In this document: positions 7,885-17,075 of the stretch, in pieces
How positions within the stretch are numbered: position 1 is the stretch's first letter
Layout: each line of letters opens with the position of its first letter
NCBI GenBank assembly: GCA_025360605.1
Contig: JANYBV010000028.1
Span: 1-64,000 of the forward strand
Direction: 5' to 3'
DNA length: 64,000 nt
Source of the DNA: Alphaproteobacteria bacterium
GTDB taxonomy: Bacteria > Pseudomonadota > Alphaproteobacteria > Rickettsiales > SXRF01
Program-made: the position numbers and the translations under genes
Notes under the pieces: generated by a model
Told to the model about the DNA's origin: nothing
Database searches by the model: none
The model's input: the letters and a program-made list of their open reading frames with translations, nothing else

Positions 7885-8526
7885 TTAGCCTAGGGTACGT
7901 GGTTGCGACGGGTCGGCTTCCACTTTGGATTGCCAGTCGCCGGAGGCATCGCGGGGTTGTGCCGGCGGTTTATCGGTTTCTTTCATCAGCGCATAGGTTG
8001 CAAGCCCAACGGCAGCACCGGTGGCTACACCCACCCCCATACCGAAAGTACCTTTACCACCTATACGGCGCATCCACTTAGCAAAGCCATATTTTTGGGG
8101 TTCTTCACGGATAAGCTGCGTCATAAATTTTTCTTCAATGACACCTGCATTCATACCGGTTCCAAGCCCGTTGAGGCCGTTTGGGATAAAGCTACCGCCG
8201 GATTCCGCCACGGCAGCACCCAGACCTCCTTTACCGGTCACTTTATCGACCGTGCGGTTGAGGTATTCGGCTTCAAAATCGAGCATTTTATCCTGTGCAT
8301 ACACATGGGCAGCAAACCATGCTACTGCACCGCTGGCGGCACCGGCAATGATGGCATACAGTCCACGTTTGGATACTTCGGGTGGTTTATCGCGAGCAGG
8401 CTCACGCACAGTGCGCGACTGCATCGTCATTGCGCCAATGGCGGCGAGTTGTTCCTGCGTTAGCGGCTGCTGAGCCGCATTTGCTCGTTCAGTGTTTTCA
8501 GGGTGGATAGGGGTGTCGTAAGACAT
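7885..8526 (-). CDS. Unknown protein with two glycine-rich membrane segments
   Basis: I do not recognise this 213-residue protein. It has a polar, Gln/Pro-rich N-terminus (1-50), a hydrophobic segment (about 54-78, GLYAIIAGAASGAVAWFAAHVYA), a polar middle and a second glycine-zipper-like hydrophobic segment (about 160-187, GTFGMGVGVATGAAVGLATYALM). The C-terminus is polar. A GAGG ribosome site lies about 11 bases before the ATG. It follows the divergent ETF:ubiquinone oxidoreductase gene and precedes the uracil-DNA glycosylase gene by 59 bp. A two-pass inner-membrane protein is the most that can be inferred. Confidence 0.7.
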   Translation of the reverse strand: MSYDTPIHPENTERANAAQQPLTQEQLAAIGAMTMQSRTVREPARDKPPEVSKRGLYAIIAGAASGAVAWFAAHVYAQDKMLDFEAEYLNRTVDKVTGKGGLGAAVAESGGSFIPNGLNGLGTGMNAGVIEEKFMTQLIREEPQKYGFAKWMRRIGGKGTFGMGVGVATGAAVGLATYALMKETDKPPAQPRDASGDWQSKVEADPSQPRTLG

Positions 8527-8661
8527 GGCGCATCAACCTCGGGGTGAATTGTGTAGCTATTAATCTATGCCATTTAGGCATAAACGACTATTTATTGTTT
8601 ATGACATTTATGTTACAAGGGGTTGAGCGGTAAAAAATACTTTGGTTCAGGCAGGTTATAC

Positions 8662-10284
8662 ATGAGCGATAACACCATGTTTTACGACGTTGTCATCGTC
8701 GGCGCGGGGCCAAGCGGGTTGTCAGCCGCTATCCGCCTGCGCCAGATGGCGATAGCATCGGGAAAAGGCCTGCGCGTATGCATTCTTGAAAAGGGTTCCG
8801 AGGTCGGGGCGCACATATTGTCAGGAGCGGTGCTGGAGCCGCGCGCACTCGATGAGTTGATTCCCGATTGGCAGGAAAAAGGGGCTCCCGTCACTACCAA
8901 AGTTACTAAAGATCGTTTCCAGTTTCTTACCCGCCGCCACAGCATCCGGCTGCCTACACCGCCGACGATGAACAACCACAATAACTATATTATTTCCCTG
9001 AGCAACCTGTGCCGTTGGCTGGCAGCACAGGCGGAGAGTCTTGGGGTGGAAATATTTGCCGGATTTCCGGCGGCGGATATACTGCTTGAAGATGGGCGTG
9101 TAGTCGGGGTCATGACCGGTGAGTTTGGCCGCGGCAAGGATGGCCAGCCAACGGCTACCTACCAACCGGGGATTGAGGTGCGCGCTCAGTACACGCTGTT
9201 TGCCGAGGGTTGCCGTGGCTCAATTGCAGAAAAGCTGATGAAACAGTTTGGGTTGCGTGAGGGTGTGCAGCCGCAAACCTATGGCATCGGTATTAAGGAA
9301 CTCTGGGAGATTGACCCCGCTAAACACAGGCAGGGACTGGTGTCGCACAGTATTGGCTGGCCACTCGACCCGAAAACGTATGGCGGGTCGTTCATGTACC
9401 ATATGGCAGATAATCAGGTGTCGGTGGGTTTTGTTATCGGGCTGGATTACCACAACACCTATCTCGACCCGTTCGCGGAATTCCAGCGTTTCAAAACCCA
9501 TCCGGCCTTGGCTCCTGTTTTCGAAGGTGGCAAGCGTATTGGCTATGGGGCGCGCGCACTCAACGAAGGCGGGTTCCAGTCGATTCCCAAGCTCACCTTC
9601 GCCGGCGGTGCGCTGATCGGTTGTTCAGCCGGTTTCATGAACGTGCCTAAAATCAAGGGAACCCACACCGCCATGAAGTCTGGCATGCTGGCGGCAGAGT
9701 CGGTATTTGACAGTATGCAGCGCGGCGGAAAAGGCGAGTTAGTCAGCTATCCCAAGTCGCTTCGCTCAAGCTGGATTCATAGGGAACTCTACAAAGTGCG
9801 CAATATCCGTCCGGGATTCCGCCATCATCTGGTCAATGGACTGCTTAATGCTGCATTTGAAACCTACGTAAGCCGAGGTTTTTCACCGTGGACACTGCAT
9901 TACAAGCCCGACCACCAGCATTTGTGCAGGCGTGCCGAATGTAAAAAAATCGACTATCCCAAGCCAGATGGTAAACTTACCTTTGACCGCCTGAGTTCGG
10001 TGTTTCTATCTAGCACCAACCATGAGGAAAACCAGCCCGCGCACCTGACATTGAAAAATGCCTCTGTGCCGGTGGAGGTGAATTACAAGCAGTATGACGG
10101 CCCCGAACAGCGCTATTGTCCGGCGGGGGTCTATGAATATGTGATTGAGGCGGGGGTTCCCAAACTCCAGATCAATGCGCAGAATTGCGTGCATTGTAAA
10201 ACCTGCGATATCAAGGATCCAACGCAGAATATCGTCTGGGTTACGCCTGAAGGCGGCGGCGGACCTAACTATTCGGGTATGTAG
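8662..10284 (+). CDS. Electron transfer flavoprotein:ubiquinone oxidoreductase
   Basis: ETF-QO passes electrons from electron-transfer flavoprotein (fatty-acid and amino-acid oxidation) to ubiquinone in the inner membrane. It is 540 residues from ATG 8662. The FAD-binding Rossmann motif VVIVGAGPSGLSAAIRL is at the N-terminus. The C-terminal 4Fe-4S domain is present (CPAGVYEYV ... NCVHCKTCDIKDP ... GPNYSGM ending), as in the human and bacterial enzymes. The frame is open back to TTG 8623, but that codon abuts AAGGGG with no spacing, whereas ATG 8662 has an AGG seven bases upstream. The gene is monocistronic and faces a convergent sulfotransferase gene 5 bp away. Confidence 0.95.
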   Translation: MSDNTMFYDVVIVGAGPSGLSAAIRLRQMAIASGKGLRVCILEKGSEVGAHILSGAVLEPRALDELIPDWQEKGAPVTTKVTKDRFQFLTRRHSIRLPTPPTMNNHNNYIISLSNLCRWLAAQAESLGVEIFAGFPAADILLEDGRVVGVMTGEFGRGKDGQPTATYQPGIEVRAQYTLFAEGCRGSIAEKLMKQFGLREGVQPQTYGIGIKELWEIDPAKHRQGLVSHSIGWPLDPKTYGGSFMYHMADNQVSVGFVIGLDYHNTYLDPFAEFQRFKTHPALAPVFEGGKRIGYGARALNEGGFQSIPKLTFAGGALIGCSAGFMNVPKIKGTHTAMKSGMLAAESVFDSMQRGGKGELVSYPKSLRSSWIHRELYKVRNIRPGFRHHLVNGLLNAAFETYVSRGFSPWTLHYKPDHQHLCRRAECKKIDYPKPDGKLTFDRLSSVFLSSTNHEENQPAHLTLKNASVPVEVNYKQYDGPEQRYCPAGVYEYVIEAGVPKLQINAQNCVHCKTCDIKDPTQNIVWVTPEGGGGPNYSGM

Positions 10285-10289
10285 GCGCG

Positions 10290-11132
10290 TTAGAGATTGG
10301 GATAATATAGCTTGGTAAACACCCCGTATTTACGGAACGCGTCGCGGAATGTTGTGGCCTGCGGGCTGTGGTGGGCATGGGTACGTTTTTCAATCAATTT
10401 CAGGATCGCACCTGAAATGTCCTTTGCACCGAATTCCTTGTGTAGTAACGCAGGATCTTCCATCAGGTCTTCGTATTTGACGATGGTAATATGGTCGCGC
10501 AACTCGTGGTAACGCCCCAGATACGCCTCATAAAGCTGGGCAAAACATTCTGCCTGACTCAGGCTGGCTTCCGAAATTGCGAGTAATTCCGGCCAGAAAC
10601 GGGCAATACCGTGCGGATTGCCACGGCTAATCAGCGGCTGCGGCAGGCGACCCCATGAGCTGAGTACGTCCAGTGGGTTGCGGATAACCGCAATGATTTT
10701 AAAGTGGTTGAATTGTACCAGTGTCGGCAGGACGCTGGTGAACAGGGTATGGTGGCGCATGGCAAGGATAAAATCCTTATCCAGCCCGTTCTTTGTAAAA
10801 AAAACCGGTTCGGGTTCAGGCATTGCATCTGCCGTTCCTTCTTGTACAAGTTCTTTGAGCTTGCGGCGCGCATCAAACAAGCCGTCCAGCAGAGGGGTTC
10901 CGTCAGCGGCGCGGAAATCGCACACGGGCTCTTGCTTAAGCAGTGCGCGGCGCGTCCACACATAATCCCCGACCAGCCATTTGCAGTAGGGCAACGTTTC
11001 AAGGGGCTTTTGTGCCACCGCCATCGGCGCCGGCGGTTGATTAAGGCTTACTGTGTTGGGTAATGAATCCAGCAGGGCTGAGGCCAAGGCAGAGCCTGCA
11101 CGAGGAAGTCCCGTGATAATGACATCAGCCAT
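10290..11132 (-). CDS. Sulfotransferase-family protein
   Basis: The protein probably transfers a sulfuryl group from PAPS to an unknown acceptor. The 280-residue protein carries an N-terminal phosphosulfate-binding loop (ITGLPRAGSALASALLDSLP) in place of the classic Walker-like PSB loop and a VIRNPLDVLSSW motif corresponding to the 3'-phosphate-binding site. The C-terminal IVKYEDLMEDP is also typical. It lies convergent with the ETF-QO gene and 27 bp downstream of a conserved-looking 62-codon gene. No PAPS-synthesis genes are near, so the substrate cannot be inferred. Confidence 0.8.
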   Translation of the reverse strand: MADVIITGLPRAGSALASALLDSLPNTVSLNQPPAPMAVAQKPLETLPYCKWLVGDYVWTRRALLKQEPVCDFRAADGTPLLDGLFDARRKLKELVQEGTADAMPEPEPVFFTKNGLDKDFILAMRHHTLFTSVLPTLVQFNHFKIIAVIRNPLDVLSSWGRLPQPLISRGNPHGIARFWPELLAISEASLSQAECFAQLYEAYLGRYHELRDHITIVKYEDLMEDPALLHKEFGAKDISGAILKLIEKRTHAHHSPQATTFRDAFRKYGVFTKLYYPNL

Positions 11133-11159
11133 TATATCAACGCACCGTTAGGGGAATAA

Positions 11160-11348
11160 TCAGATATTTTTGTAAGCGATAGGCAACTGAGTTATCTTGT
11201 CGATAACCAATTCGCCATTTTCAAACATGGCGGCAATGTAACGGCCCACACCACGTTTAATGAACAATACAGGCTTTACTGGCTTGCCATTATATTTACG
11301 CAGTTCAGTGACTTTACCGCGTGCTTCTGGATTATTTTTACTGCTCAT
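11160..11348 (-). CDS. Small protein of unknown function (62 aa)
   Basis: This is a short basic protein (MSSKNNPEARGKVTELRKYN start) with a compact predicted beta-rich core, VKPVLFIKRGVGRYIAAMFENGELVI. Its composition and clean frame suggest a real conserved gene; I recall similar small proteins in alphaproteobacteria but cannot name a function. It precedes the sulfotransferase gene on the same strand by 27 bp and may be co-transcribed. No membrane segment, signal peptide or catalytic motif is seen. Confidence 0.65.
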   Translation of the reverse strand: MSSKNNPEARGKVTELRKYNGKPVKPVLFIKRGVGRYIAAMFENGELVIDKITQLPIAYKNI

Positions 11349-11485
11349 ATCCTACCACCATACTAAAACTGTTGTTTTTGAGTCTGCGGGATTCTAGTAA
11401 TATAAGTTCAAGGTGCAAGCATTTTTGTCGTTGGGGGGCGTATTTTTATTAACAAAGCCTTCCCTGAACAACCGAATTTACGTGA

Positions 11486-11499
11486 TTAATGGCCATTAA
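11486..11499. promoter_or_regulatory. 14-bp perfect palindrome overlapping the TPR gene start
   Basis: TTAATGGCCATTAA reads the same on both strands and spans the first candidate ATG (11489) of the TPR gene. A second in-frame ATG lies at 11504, which would put the palindrome in the leader as a possible operator. No known regulator is assigned. Confidence 0.3.
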
Positions 11500-13261
11500 C
11501 CAAATGAAATGTAAAATTATTTCGCTTTACCTCCTGCTGGGTATCTGTACGGCGTTAAGCCACCCTGCCTACGCGGCAGAGGACGATGAAACCCCTCAGG
11601 AAGAGGTTTCTGATGTAAAAGAACCGGTAGTTGATGATGGTCAGTCGGTACGCACTCCCATTACCACTAATATCGCCGGTAGTTATCTCTCCAGCCGCTT
11701 TGCCCGCGACAATGGTAATATTGATCAGGCTATCGGCGCGTTAAAACGCGTTCATAGCGAGCAGCCGGATAATATGGGGATTGCCCTTCAGTTGCAGGGC
11801 ATGTTACTGGTGCAGGGGCATATTGACGAGGCGATAAAACTTGCGGAAAGTATTGATAAATCCGGTCAGAAAGATTCACTGACCTCATTGCTGATGGCGC
11901 TGCGGGCGATTAAGAATGACGACGTTGATACCGCGACGAAAGTACTGGAAAAAGCGGCGGAGTCCGGCAATCCGCAATTGTGGCAACCTTTGATGCTGGC
12001 GTGGATGGATGTCAGTCGCCGCAAACTGGAAAAGCCGGTTACGCTGGAAAGTATCAATAGCGATATCGGGCGGGCGGCTCCGCTGGTCAATTATCATCTC
12101 GCGCTTATCAATAATCAGGCTGGGTTTGTTGATGAAGCGGCAAAAAACTTTAGTAATGCTATTCAGGATCCCAAAGATCCGCCGCTTCGCGTCATGAAGC
12201 AGCTTCTGCATTTTTACGATCAGAATGACGCACCCGAACAGTTATCTGCTCTGGTCAAAGAATACCATGAAGCGAATCCGGATATTGCGCCTGATACAAG
12301 CATTTCTGGTATTAATAATGCAAAAGACGGTGTGGCAGAAATTCTATACACCATGGGTGGCATAATGTTCGGTGCTGGTGTGCCTAATGATGCTGCGATT
12401 TATTTGCAACTGGCCGTTTATACCAAACCGGATTTGAATGAAGCCATCGTGGCCTTGGGCGATACGTACAGCCAGCTACGTCAGGAAGAGCGCTCAAACG
12501 AGATGTATGCGGAAATTCCACCATCTGATCCGTTATATTCCAAGGCGCAATTGCATATTGCCGTCAACCATGAGCGCATGGGGCACTTAAAAGAAGCGGT
12601 TCAGTTGCTCGATAAAATGATCCGGCAATCACCAAAGTCTACGGAAGCGCTGGTGACCAAGGGGGATTTACTGCGTATTCATGGCCGTTATAGCGATGCG
12701 GTGGAAGCCTATAGCCTTGCGATCAAGCGCATTGGAGAACTCAAGCCCATGTATTGGCCGTTGTTGTTTGCACGCGGGTCTTGTTATGAACGTCAGGGCA
12801 AATGGGCGCAGGCGGAAAAAGATCTCCAGACCGCACTTGAACTCAAGCCTGATCAACCTGATGTTCTCAACTATCTGGGATTTGCGTGGCTGGAGCGCGG
12901 CATCAATATAGAAGAAGCACGCGATATGATTGCACGTGCGGTGCAGGCGCGGCCGGATGATGCCCAGATTGTGGATAGCATGGGATGGGCGCTTTACATG
13001 GGCGGTGATTATGTTGCTTCCATTGAATATCTTGAAAAAGCAGTTGAATTACTCCCTGGTGACCCAACGGTAAATGACCATTTGGGTGATGTGTACTGGC
13101 GCTTGGGGCGCAAAAACGAAGCGAAATTCCAATGGGAACGTGCCTTATCCTTTTCACCTGAACCCAAGCTGGCACAGGGCATCCATAAAAAATTGAAAGA
13201 CGGTTTGCCCCCTTCGCATTTTGCGAATTCGATTACTTCTGAACACAGCGCTACCCCCTGA
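11489..13261 (+). CDS. Exported tetratricopeptide-repeat protein
   Basis: This 590-residue periplasmic or outer-membrane-associated scaffold protein has a signal peptide (residues about 6-30, IISLYLLLGICTALSHPAYA), an acidic linker (30-55) and many TPR-type helix pairs. The C-terminal ones are clearest (PDVLNYLGFAWLERG, DAQIVDSMGWALYMGGDYVAS, DPTVNDHLGDVYWRLGRKNEA). Related alphaproteobacterial proteins are annotated only as TPR proteins. ATG 11504 (MKCKII) is an equally plausible start and gives a better signal peptide. It is 13 bp ahead of ispE and likely co-transcribed with it. Confidence 0.88.
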   Translation: MAINQMKCKIISLYLLLGICTALSHPAYAAEDDETPQEEVSDVKEPVVDDGQSVRTPITTNIAGSYLSSRFARDNGNIDQAIGALKRVHSEQPDNMGIALQLQGMLLVQGHIDEAIKLAESIDKSGQKDSLTSLLMALRAIKNDDVDTATKVLEKAAESGNPQLWQPLMLAWMDVSRRKLEKPVTLESINSDIGRAAPLVNYHLALINNQAGFVDEAAKNFSNAIQDPKDPPLRVMKQLLHFYDQNDAPEQLSALVKEYHEANPDIAPDTSISGINNAKDGVAEILYTMGGIMFGAGVPNDAAIYLQLAVYTKPDLNEAIVALGDTYSQLRQEERSNEMYAEIPPSDPLYSKAQLHIAVNHERMGHLKEAVQLLDKMIRQSPKSTEALVTKGDLLRIHGRYSDAVEAYSLAIKRIGELKPMYWPLLFARGSCYERQGKWAQAEKDLQTALELKPDQPDVLNYLGFAWLERGINIEEARDMIARAVQARPDDAQIVDSMGWALYMGGDYVASIEYLEKAVELLPGDPTVNDHLGDVYWRLGRKNEAKFQWERALSFSPEPKLAQGIHKKLKDGLPPSHFANSITSEHSATP

Positions 13262-13274
13262 TCGTTGATGTGTC

Positions 13275-14138
13275 ATGCAAATGCTCACTATCAAAGCGCC
13301 TGCCAAGCTGAATTTTTTTCTGCATATCACCGGTAAACGACCTGATGGGTATCATCTAATTGAAAGCCTTGCAGGCTTTACCTTTTTTGGCGATGTGCTG
13401 GAATTGTCTGAAGCACCAACCCTGACATTGGCAATAGACGGACCTTTTGCATCCGCACTCGGCGATGATGTGAATACCAATCTGGTGATGCGTGCCGCTT
13501 GTGCGCTTCAGCAACATAGTGGCACGAAACGTGGGGCGCATATTCACCTCACTAAACATATACCGATGGGGGCAGGGTTGGGTGGCGGGTCATCGGACGC
13601 TGCCGCTACCTTGAGGGGATTAATAGAGTTATGGGAGCTTACAGTTACTCCCGAAGCATTACATGCTATAGCTCTTTCGCTGGGGAGCGATGTTCCATTG
13701 TGCTTGCGCCAGCACAGTGCGTGGGTTAGCGGGATAGGCGATCAGGTTGTAACTGTAGGTATGGACGTGAATAGCTGGATCGTGCTGGTAAATCCGAACC
13801 TTCCGCTGTTAACGGCGGATGTTTATCGTGGTTTTTCAGGCAGGTTTACGGCTTCATTGGTCGCGCCTGCAACGCTTCACTCTCTGAGCGATCTTGTGGA
13901 CTTGATGCACGCAACCCATAATGATCTTGAGGAGCCTGCCATCCGCCTGATGCCGGTGATCGCTGACTTACTGGATTTTTTGCGTGCGGGTGATGGTTGC
14001 AAAATCGCACGTATGTCAGGAAGTGGGGCGACCTGCTATGCGATCTATGATAATCAAGGGCAGGCGGAAAAAATGTTGCACAGCCTCCAGCATCTGAAAT
14101 CAGGCTGGTGGTCGCAGATGACACAATTATTAGGATGA
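13275..14138 (+). CDS. ispE: 4-diphosphocytidyl-2-C-methyl-D-erythritol kinase
   Basis: IspE phosphorylates CDP-methylerythritol in the MEP (non-mevalonate) isoprenoid pathway. The 287 residues are normal for the family. The N-terminus KAPAKLNFFLHITGKRPDGYH, the GHMP-kinase ATP loop PMGAGLGGGSSDAAATLRGL and the C-terminal MSGSGATCYAIY are diagnostic. It lies between the TPR gene and an unknown 145-codon gene, only 3 bp before the latter. Confidence 0.96.
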   Translation: MQMLTIKAPAKLNFFLHITGKRPDGYHLIESLAGFTFFGDVLELSEAPTLTLAIDGPFASALGDDVNTNLVMRAACALQQHSGTKRGAHIHLTKHIPMGAGLGGGSSDAAATLRGLIELWELTVTPEALHAIALSLGSDVPLCLRQHSAWVSGIGDQVVTVGMDVNSWIVLVNPNLPLLTADVYRGFSGRFTASLVAPATLHSLSDLVDLMHATHNDLEEPAIRLMPVIADLLDFLRAGDGCKIARMSGSGATCYAIYDNQGQAEKMLHSLQHLKSGWWSQMTQLLG

Positions 14139-14141
14139 TAT

Positions 14142-14579
14142 ATGGGAAAGCGTAATAAGATCCGTTACCAAAGCAAGCCAAAAGACAAAGTCACGATTGT
14201 GCTAACAGGGCAGGTCTTCTTAAAATATCAAGATGATGATGCCATCGATCTGGCTAAAAAGGGTGATATGCTGGTCTATCCTTGTAACGATGCACTTAAC
14301 AGCACGCGTTTGGGCGATTATGGCAGCACAGGGTTTTCAGGATATTTCAAGGTAGACGTGTTTGAGGGCAATGTATGGTGCCCTGTATTGCTGAACGATA
14401 TTTTCATGCACAAGGAACATTATTTTTCTAAAACCGAGTGCCCGATCGATACCTATGAATTATGCGCTGACATACTGCGTAGTTTCATAGGCACTACTCT
14501 TGTGCGTACCTACCGTGAGCATTATGAGCTTCATACCGAATCTGATGAGCCGAACGATAAAAAAAACGGAGACCAATAG
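14142..14579 (+). CDS. Unknown protein (145 aa) downstream of ispE
   Basis: I do not recognise this protein. It starts 3 bp after the ispE stop and is probably translated from the same mRNA. It has a basic N-terminus, a predicted mixed alpha/beta body with several Asp, Tyr and Phe residues (DYGSTGFSGYFKVDVFEGN), five cysteines including two in the C-terminal half (ECPIDTYELCADIL), and a charged Asp/Asn/Lys tail. No signal peptide or membrane helix is seen. Its stop codon lies inside the following terminator hairpin. Confidence 0.7.
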   Translation: MGKRNKIRYQSKPKDKVTIVLTGQVFLKYQDDDAIDLAKKGDMLVYPCNDALNSTRLGDYGSTGFSGYFKVDVFEGNVWCPVLLNDIFMHKEHYFSKTECPIDTYELCADILRSFIGTTLVRTYREHYELHTESDEPNDKKNGDQ

Positions 14580-14591
14580 GCCTCCGTTTTT
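14562..14591. terminator. Bidirectional rho-independent terminator
   Basis: AAAAACGGAG (14562-14571) pairs perfectly with CTCCGTTTTT (14582-14591) across a 10-nt loop. The A-run and T-run let it act in both directions. It separates the convergent ispE-side operon from the dsbA-like gene at 14618 and contains the stop codon of the 145-codon gene. Confidence 0.85.
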
Positions 14592-14617
14592 AGATTTTAG
14601 CCAGCCGTTATTCTGAT

Positions 14618-15580
14618 CTATTTCTTTTCAGAATCCTTAGAGCCATCTTCCTTTTTGTCCGTATCTTTTTTATCAGCATTTTTGCCTGCTTTTTTATCGC
14701 TTGGCTCAGCAGATTTTAAACCTGCATCAGGCGCAAGGCCTTTTCTAACATTATCAATCATCTTCGCTAGGTCGTCATGAGAAACAGCACCCGGAAGCAC
14801 TTGATCGCCAATGACAACTGCCGGAGTTCCGGTAATGTGTAAATCTTCAGCTAACGCACGATTATCATCTAATTGCTTGGTGATATCAGGATTTTCCATT
14901 TCTTTATGTAATTTTTTAGCATCGATGCCTACTTTTTTAGCGCTTTCATCAATTGATTTCTCATCAAACTTCCCTGAGGTCTTCATCAATTCAGTATGAA
15001 AATCAAAATATTTTCCTTTATCAATATTGTATGCGGCAATAGCAGCACGTGCAGCATAGACAGAGTCTTCCGATAAGATTGGGAATTCCCTGAAGATAAT
15101 TTGCACTTTTTTATCTTCGTTGACGATTTGTGTTATGGTTGGCAACATTCTTTTGCAATACCCACAATGGTAGTCAAAAAATTCAACTAAAGTGGTATCC
15201 GCTTCTTTTGCGTCCCCCACTCGTGGTGATTTGGTATCATTGAAAAGATCGGCTTTGCGCTTTGCCATGGCTTCCTTAAGTTGGTTTCTGGCCTCAAGCT
15301 CTTGATTGGCACGAAGTTTTTTCATAACATCAATCAGTATTTCGGGATTATTCATCATTGTATCTTTTAACAGCGACTCGAACTCAGCATGCGTTACCGG
15401 CGAGGTGTCTTTGCTCTTGGTCGCATCGGGTGTTGCGGAGGTTTTGTCTGTTGTTGAAGAAGCTGTTACAGATTTTGGTGAGGAAGCGTCCACCGATTCG
15501 GCTTGGGCGCTGACAGGCAACGCAAATGCAAGTGATAGCGCAAAGGAAGCAGTGATCAGGAGATTTTTTTTCAGTGACAT
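14618..15580 (-). CDS. DsbA-family exported thioredoxin-fold protein (Com1-like)
   Basis: This is a periplasmic disulfide oxidoreductase/isomerase candidate of about 320 residues. It has a signal peptide (MSLKKNLLITASFALS to VSAQA), a Ser/Thr/Asp-rich linker and an N-terminal helical segment (about 65-115, HAEFESLLKDTMMNNPEILIDVM). The thioredoxin domain has a Cys-Gly-Tyr-Cys active site in FFDYHCGYCKRML and the cis-Pro loop TGTPAVVIG. A highly charged Lys/Asp tail of about 35 residues follows. ATG 15580 is preferred over TTG 15592 because it begins the signal peptide. It lies 105 bp after the M48 protease gene. Confidence 0.88.
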   Translation of the reverse strand: MSLKKNLLITASFALSLAFALPVSAQAESVDASSPKSVTASSTTDKTSATPDATKSKDTSPVTHAEFESLLKDTMMNNPEILIDVMKKLRANQELEARNQLKEAMAKRKADLFNDTKSPRVGDAKEADTTLVEFFDYHCGYCKRMLPTITQIVNEDKKVQIIFREFPILSEDSVYAARAAIAAYNIDKGKYFDFHTELMKTSGKFDEKSIDESAKKVGIDAKKLHKEMENPDITKQLDDNRALAEDLHITGTPAVVIGDQVLPGAVSHDDLAKMIDNVRKGLAPDAGLKSAEPSDKKAGKNADKKDTDKKEDGSKDSEKK

Positions 15581-15685
15581 GGGGAGCTCCAAAAATAAAA
15601 TGGTACGATGGTTATGTAGCGAATATCAAAGCTGGAGTATAGGGAAAATAAGCTTAAAAAATCATTAATAAATTCTTGAGAAATC

Positions 15686-17038
15686 TTACTTAGCCTCTTT
15701 TTCCGCGCGTCGCATATCGATGGCACGTGCCTTGATATCCTGAGCACGTTGGCGTGCAGGCGACCCCTGATTTAACTTAGGCAATGCCTGTTCGACTTGT
15801 GAAAGTGCCATTTTGGGGTCATTTTCTAAAATGGCTTCTTCCGCCAGAGCCAGCGATGCCATCGGGGTGTTATCTGCTTTGCCGTACGCTACAGCAAGCT
15901 GGTGCCAGGTATTAGCGTTGCCGTCATCAAGGGCAGTGGATTTTTCCAGATGCGATATGGCAGAAGCAACTAAGCCCCTGTCATTTTGCGCCAGCTCAAC
16001 CTTGGAAAGATCCGCCAGAATCAGCGGGGAGTCCGGCAATAGCCTCACGGCTTCCTGATAAGAGGAAAGGGATTCTTTGGGATGATTGCTTTCGAATAAA
16101 ATTTGTCCCTTAAGCTCATGGAAAAAAGGATCTTTGGGGGATTCGGCAATCAGGCTGTTCATTTCGCCCAGCGAACGTTCCGTATCGGGCATTTTGTAAT
16201 AGGCGATGGCACGTGCGAGGCGGGCGGCAACCGTTTTGTTGGAAATGGGATATTTGGCCAGTGTGTGTTCCGGTGATTGCAAGAAGCCATAAAGCTTTGC
16301 GATCATGCGCTGGTGCGGCAGATCAAGGCTTTTAGGATACTGGCCTTCAGGTACTTTCGATTTTTCAGCGTGATCACGCACATGCTCGATACGCAATGAT
16401 GTTAGTGGATGGGTAAGCGTGTAGGGGTCAGGGGACCCGCCGTGCTGACGTTCATTGCGGCGTAATAGTTCGAAAACTTTAAGCATGCCGCTGGCGGATA
16501 CATTAATTTTATCAAGTGCCCCTAGTGCAGACTGATCTGCGGCTTCTTCATGGGCACGGGTGAAGGCAATAAAATTACGTCCCACAGCCCCCTGTCCACC
16601 GGTGATAACGGCTGCGGCTGCTTCAGGCCTGCCAGAGGCAGCAGCGGCGGCGGCTCCCAGCACGAAACTCAGAATACTACCCAACTGGGCATCTTTGAGT
16701 TTTTCGCTGCCCTGCGCCAGATGGCCACCAACAATATGGCCCGTTTCATGCGCCATAACCCCGATCACCATATCGGGAGTGTCGCAATCCATCAGCAATC
16801 CCGTATGAATAAAGATGTTGCTGCCGCCTGCCACATAGGAGTTTAGCGAATCATCTTCCACAATAAAAAGTTTAATAGCAGAAGGCTTAAGGCCATCGAC
16901 TTTAAAAATCGGATCGGTGTACAACCGGAGCGTATGCTCGATTTCTGCGTCACGAATCAATGGCACAGCCATTGCAGGATTGGCAACAAGACATACAGCA
17001 AGAACAGTCGAGACTAATGAATAACGTTTTTTTGCCAT
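15686..17038 (-). CDS. M48-family metalloprotease with TPR region (BepA/YfgC-like)
   Basis: This periplasmic zinc protease is likely involved in outer-membrane protein quality control. The 450 residues comprise a signal peptide (to about residue 24, NPAMA), then the M48 domain with the zinc motif His97-Glu98-x-x-His101 (MAHETGHIVGGH) and the downstream third-ligand helix (RAHEEAADQSALGAL). C-terminal TPR-like helices run from about 270 to 440. This domain order matches E. coli BepA. It lies between rne and the CGYC DsbA-family gene, a neighbourhood consistent with envelope folding functions. Confidence 0.9.
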   Translation of the reverse strand: MAKKRYSLVSTVLAVCLVANPAMAVPLIRDAEIEHTLRLYTDPIFKVDGLKPSAIKLFIVEDDSLNSYVAGGSNIFIHTGLLMDCDTPDMVIGVMAHETGHIVGGHLAQGSEKLKDAQLGSILSFVLGAAAAAASGRPEAAAAVITGGQGAVGRNFIAFTRAHEEAADQSALGALDKINVSASGMLKVFELLRRNERQHGGSPDPYTLTHPLTSLRIEHVRDHAEKSKVPEGQYPKSLDLPHQRMIAKLYGFLQSPEHTLAKYPISNKTVAARLARAIAYYKMPDTERSLGEMNSLIAESPKDPFFHELKGQILFESNHPKESLSSYQEAVRLLPDSPLILADLSKVELAQNDRGLVASAISHLEKSTALDDGNANTWHQLAVAYGKADNTPMASLALAEEAILENDPKMALSQVEQALPKLNQGSPARQRAQDIKARAIDMRRAEKEAK

Positions 17039-17075
17039 AGCATTAGAGCTTTTTTATTGTGAGCCGTGTGTCCGC

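Noticed and set aside
8623-8661. TTG start 13 codons upstream of the ETF-QO ATG
   Set aside because: The AAGGGG site touches the TTG with no spacing, while ATG 8662 has a properly spaced site and begins just before the FAD domain.
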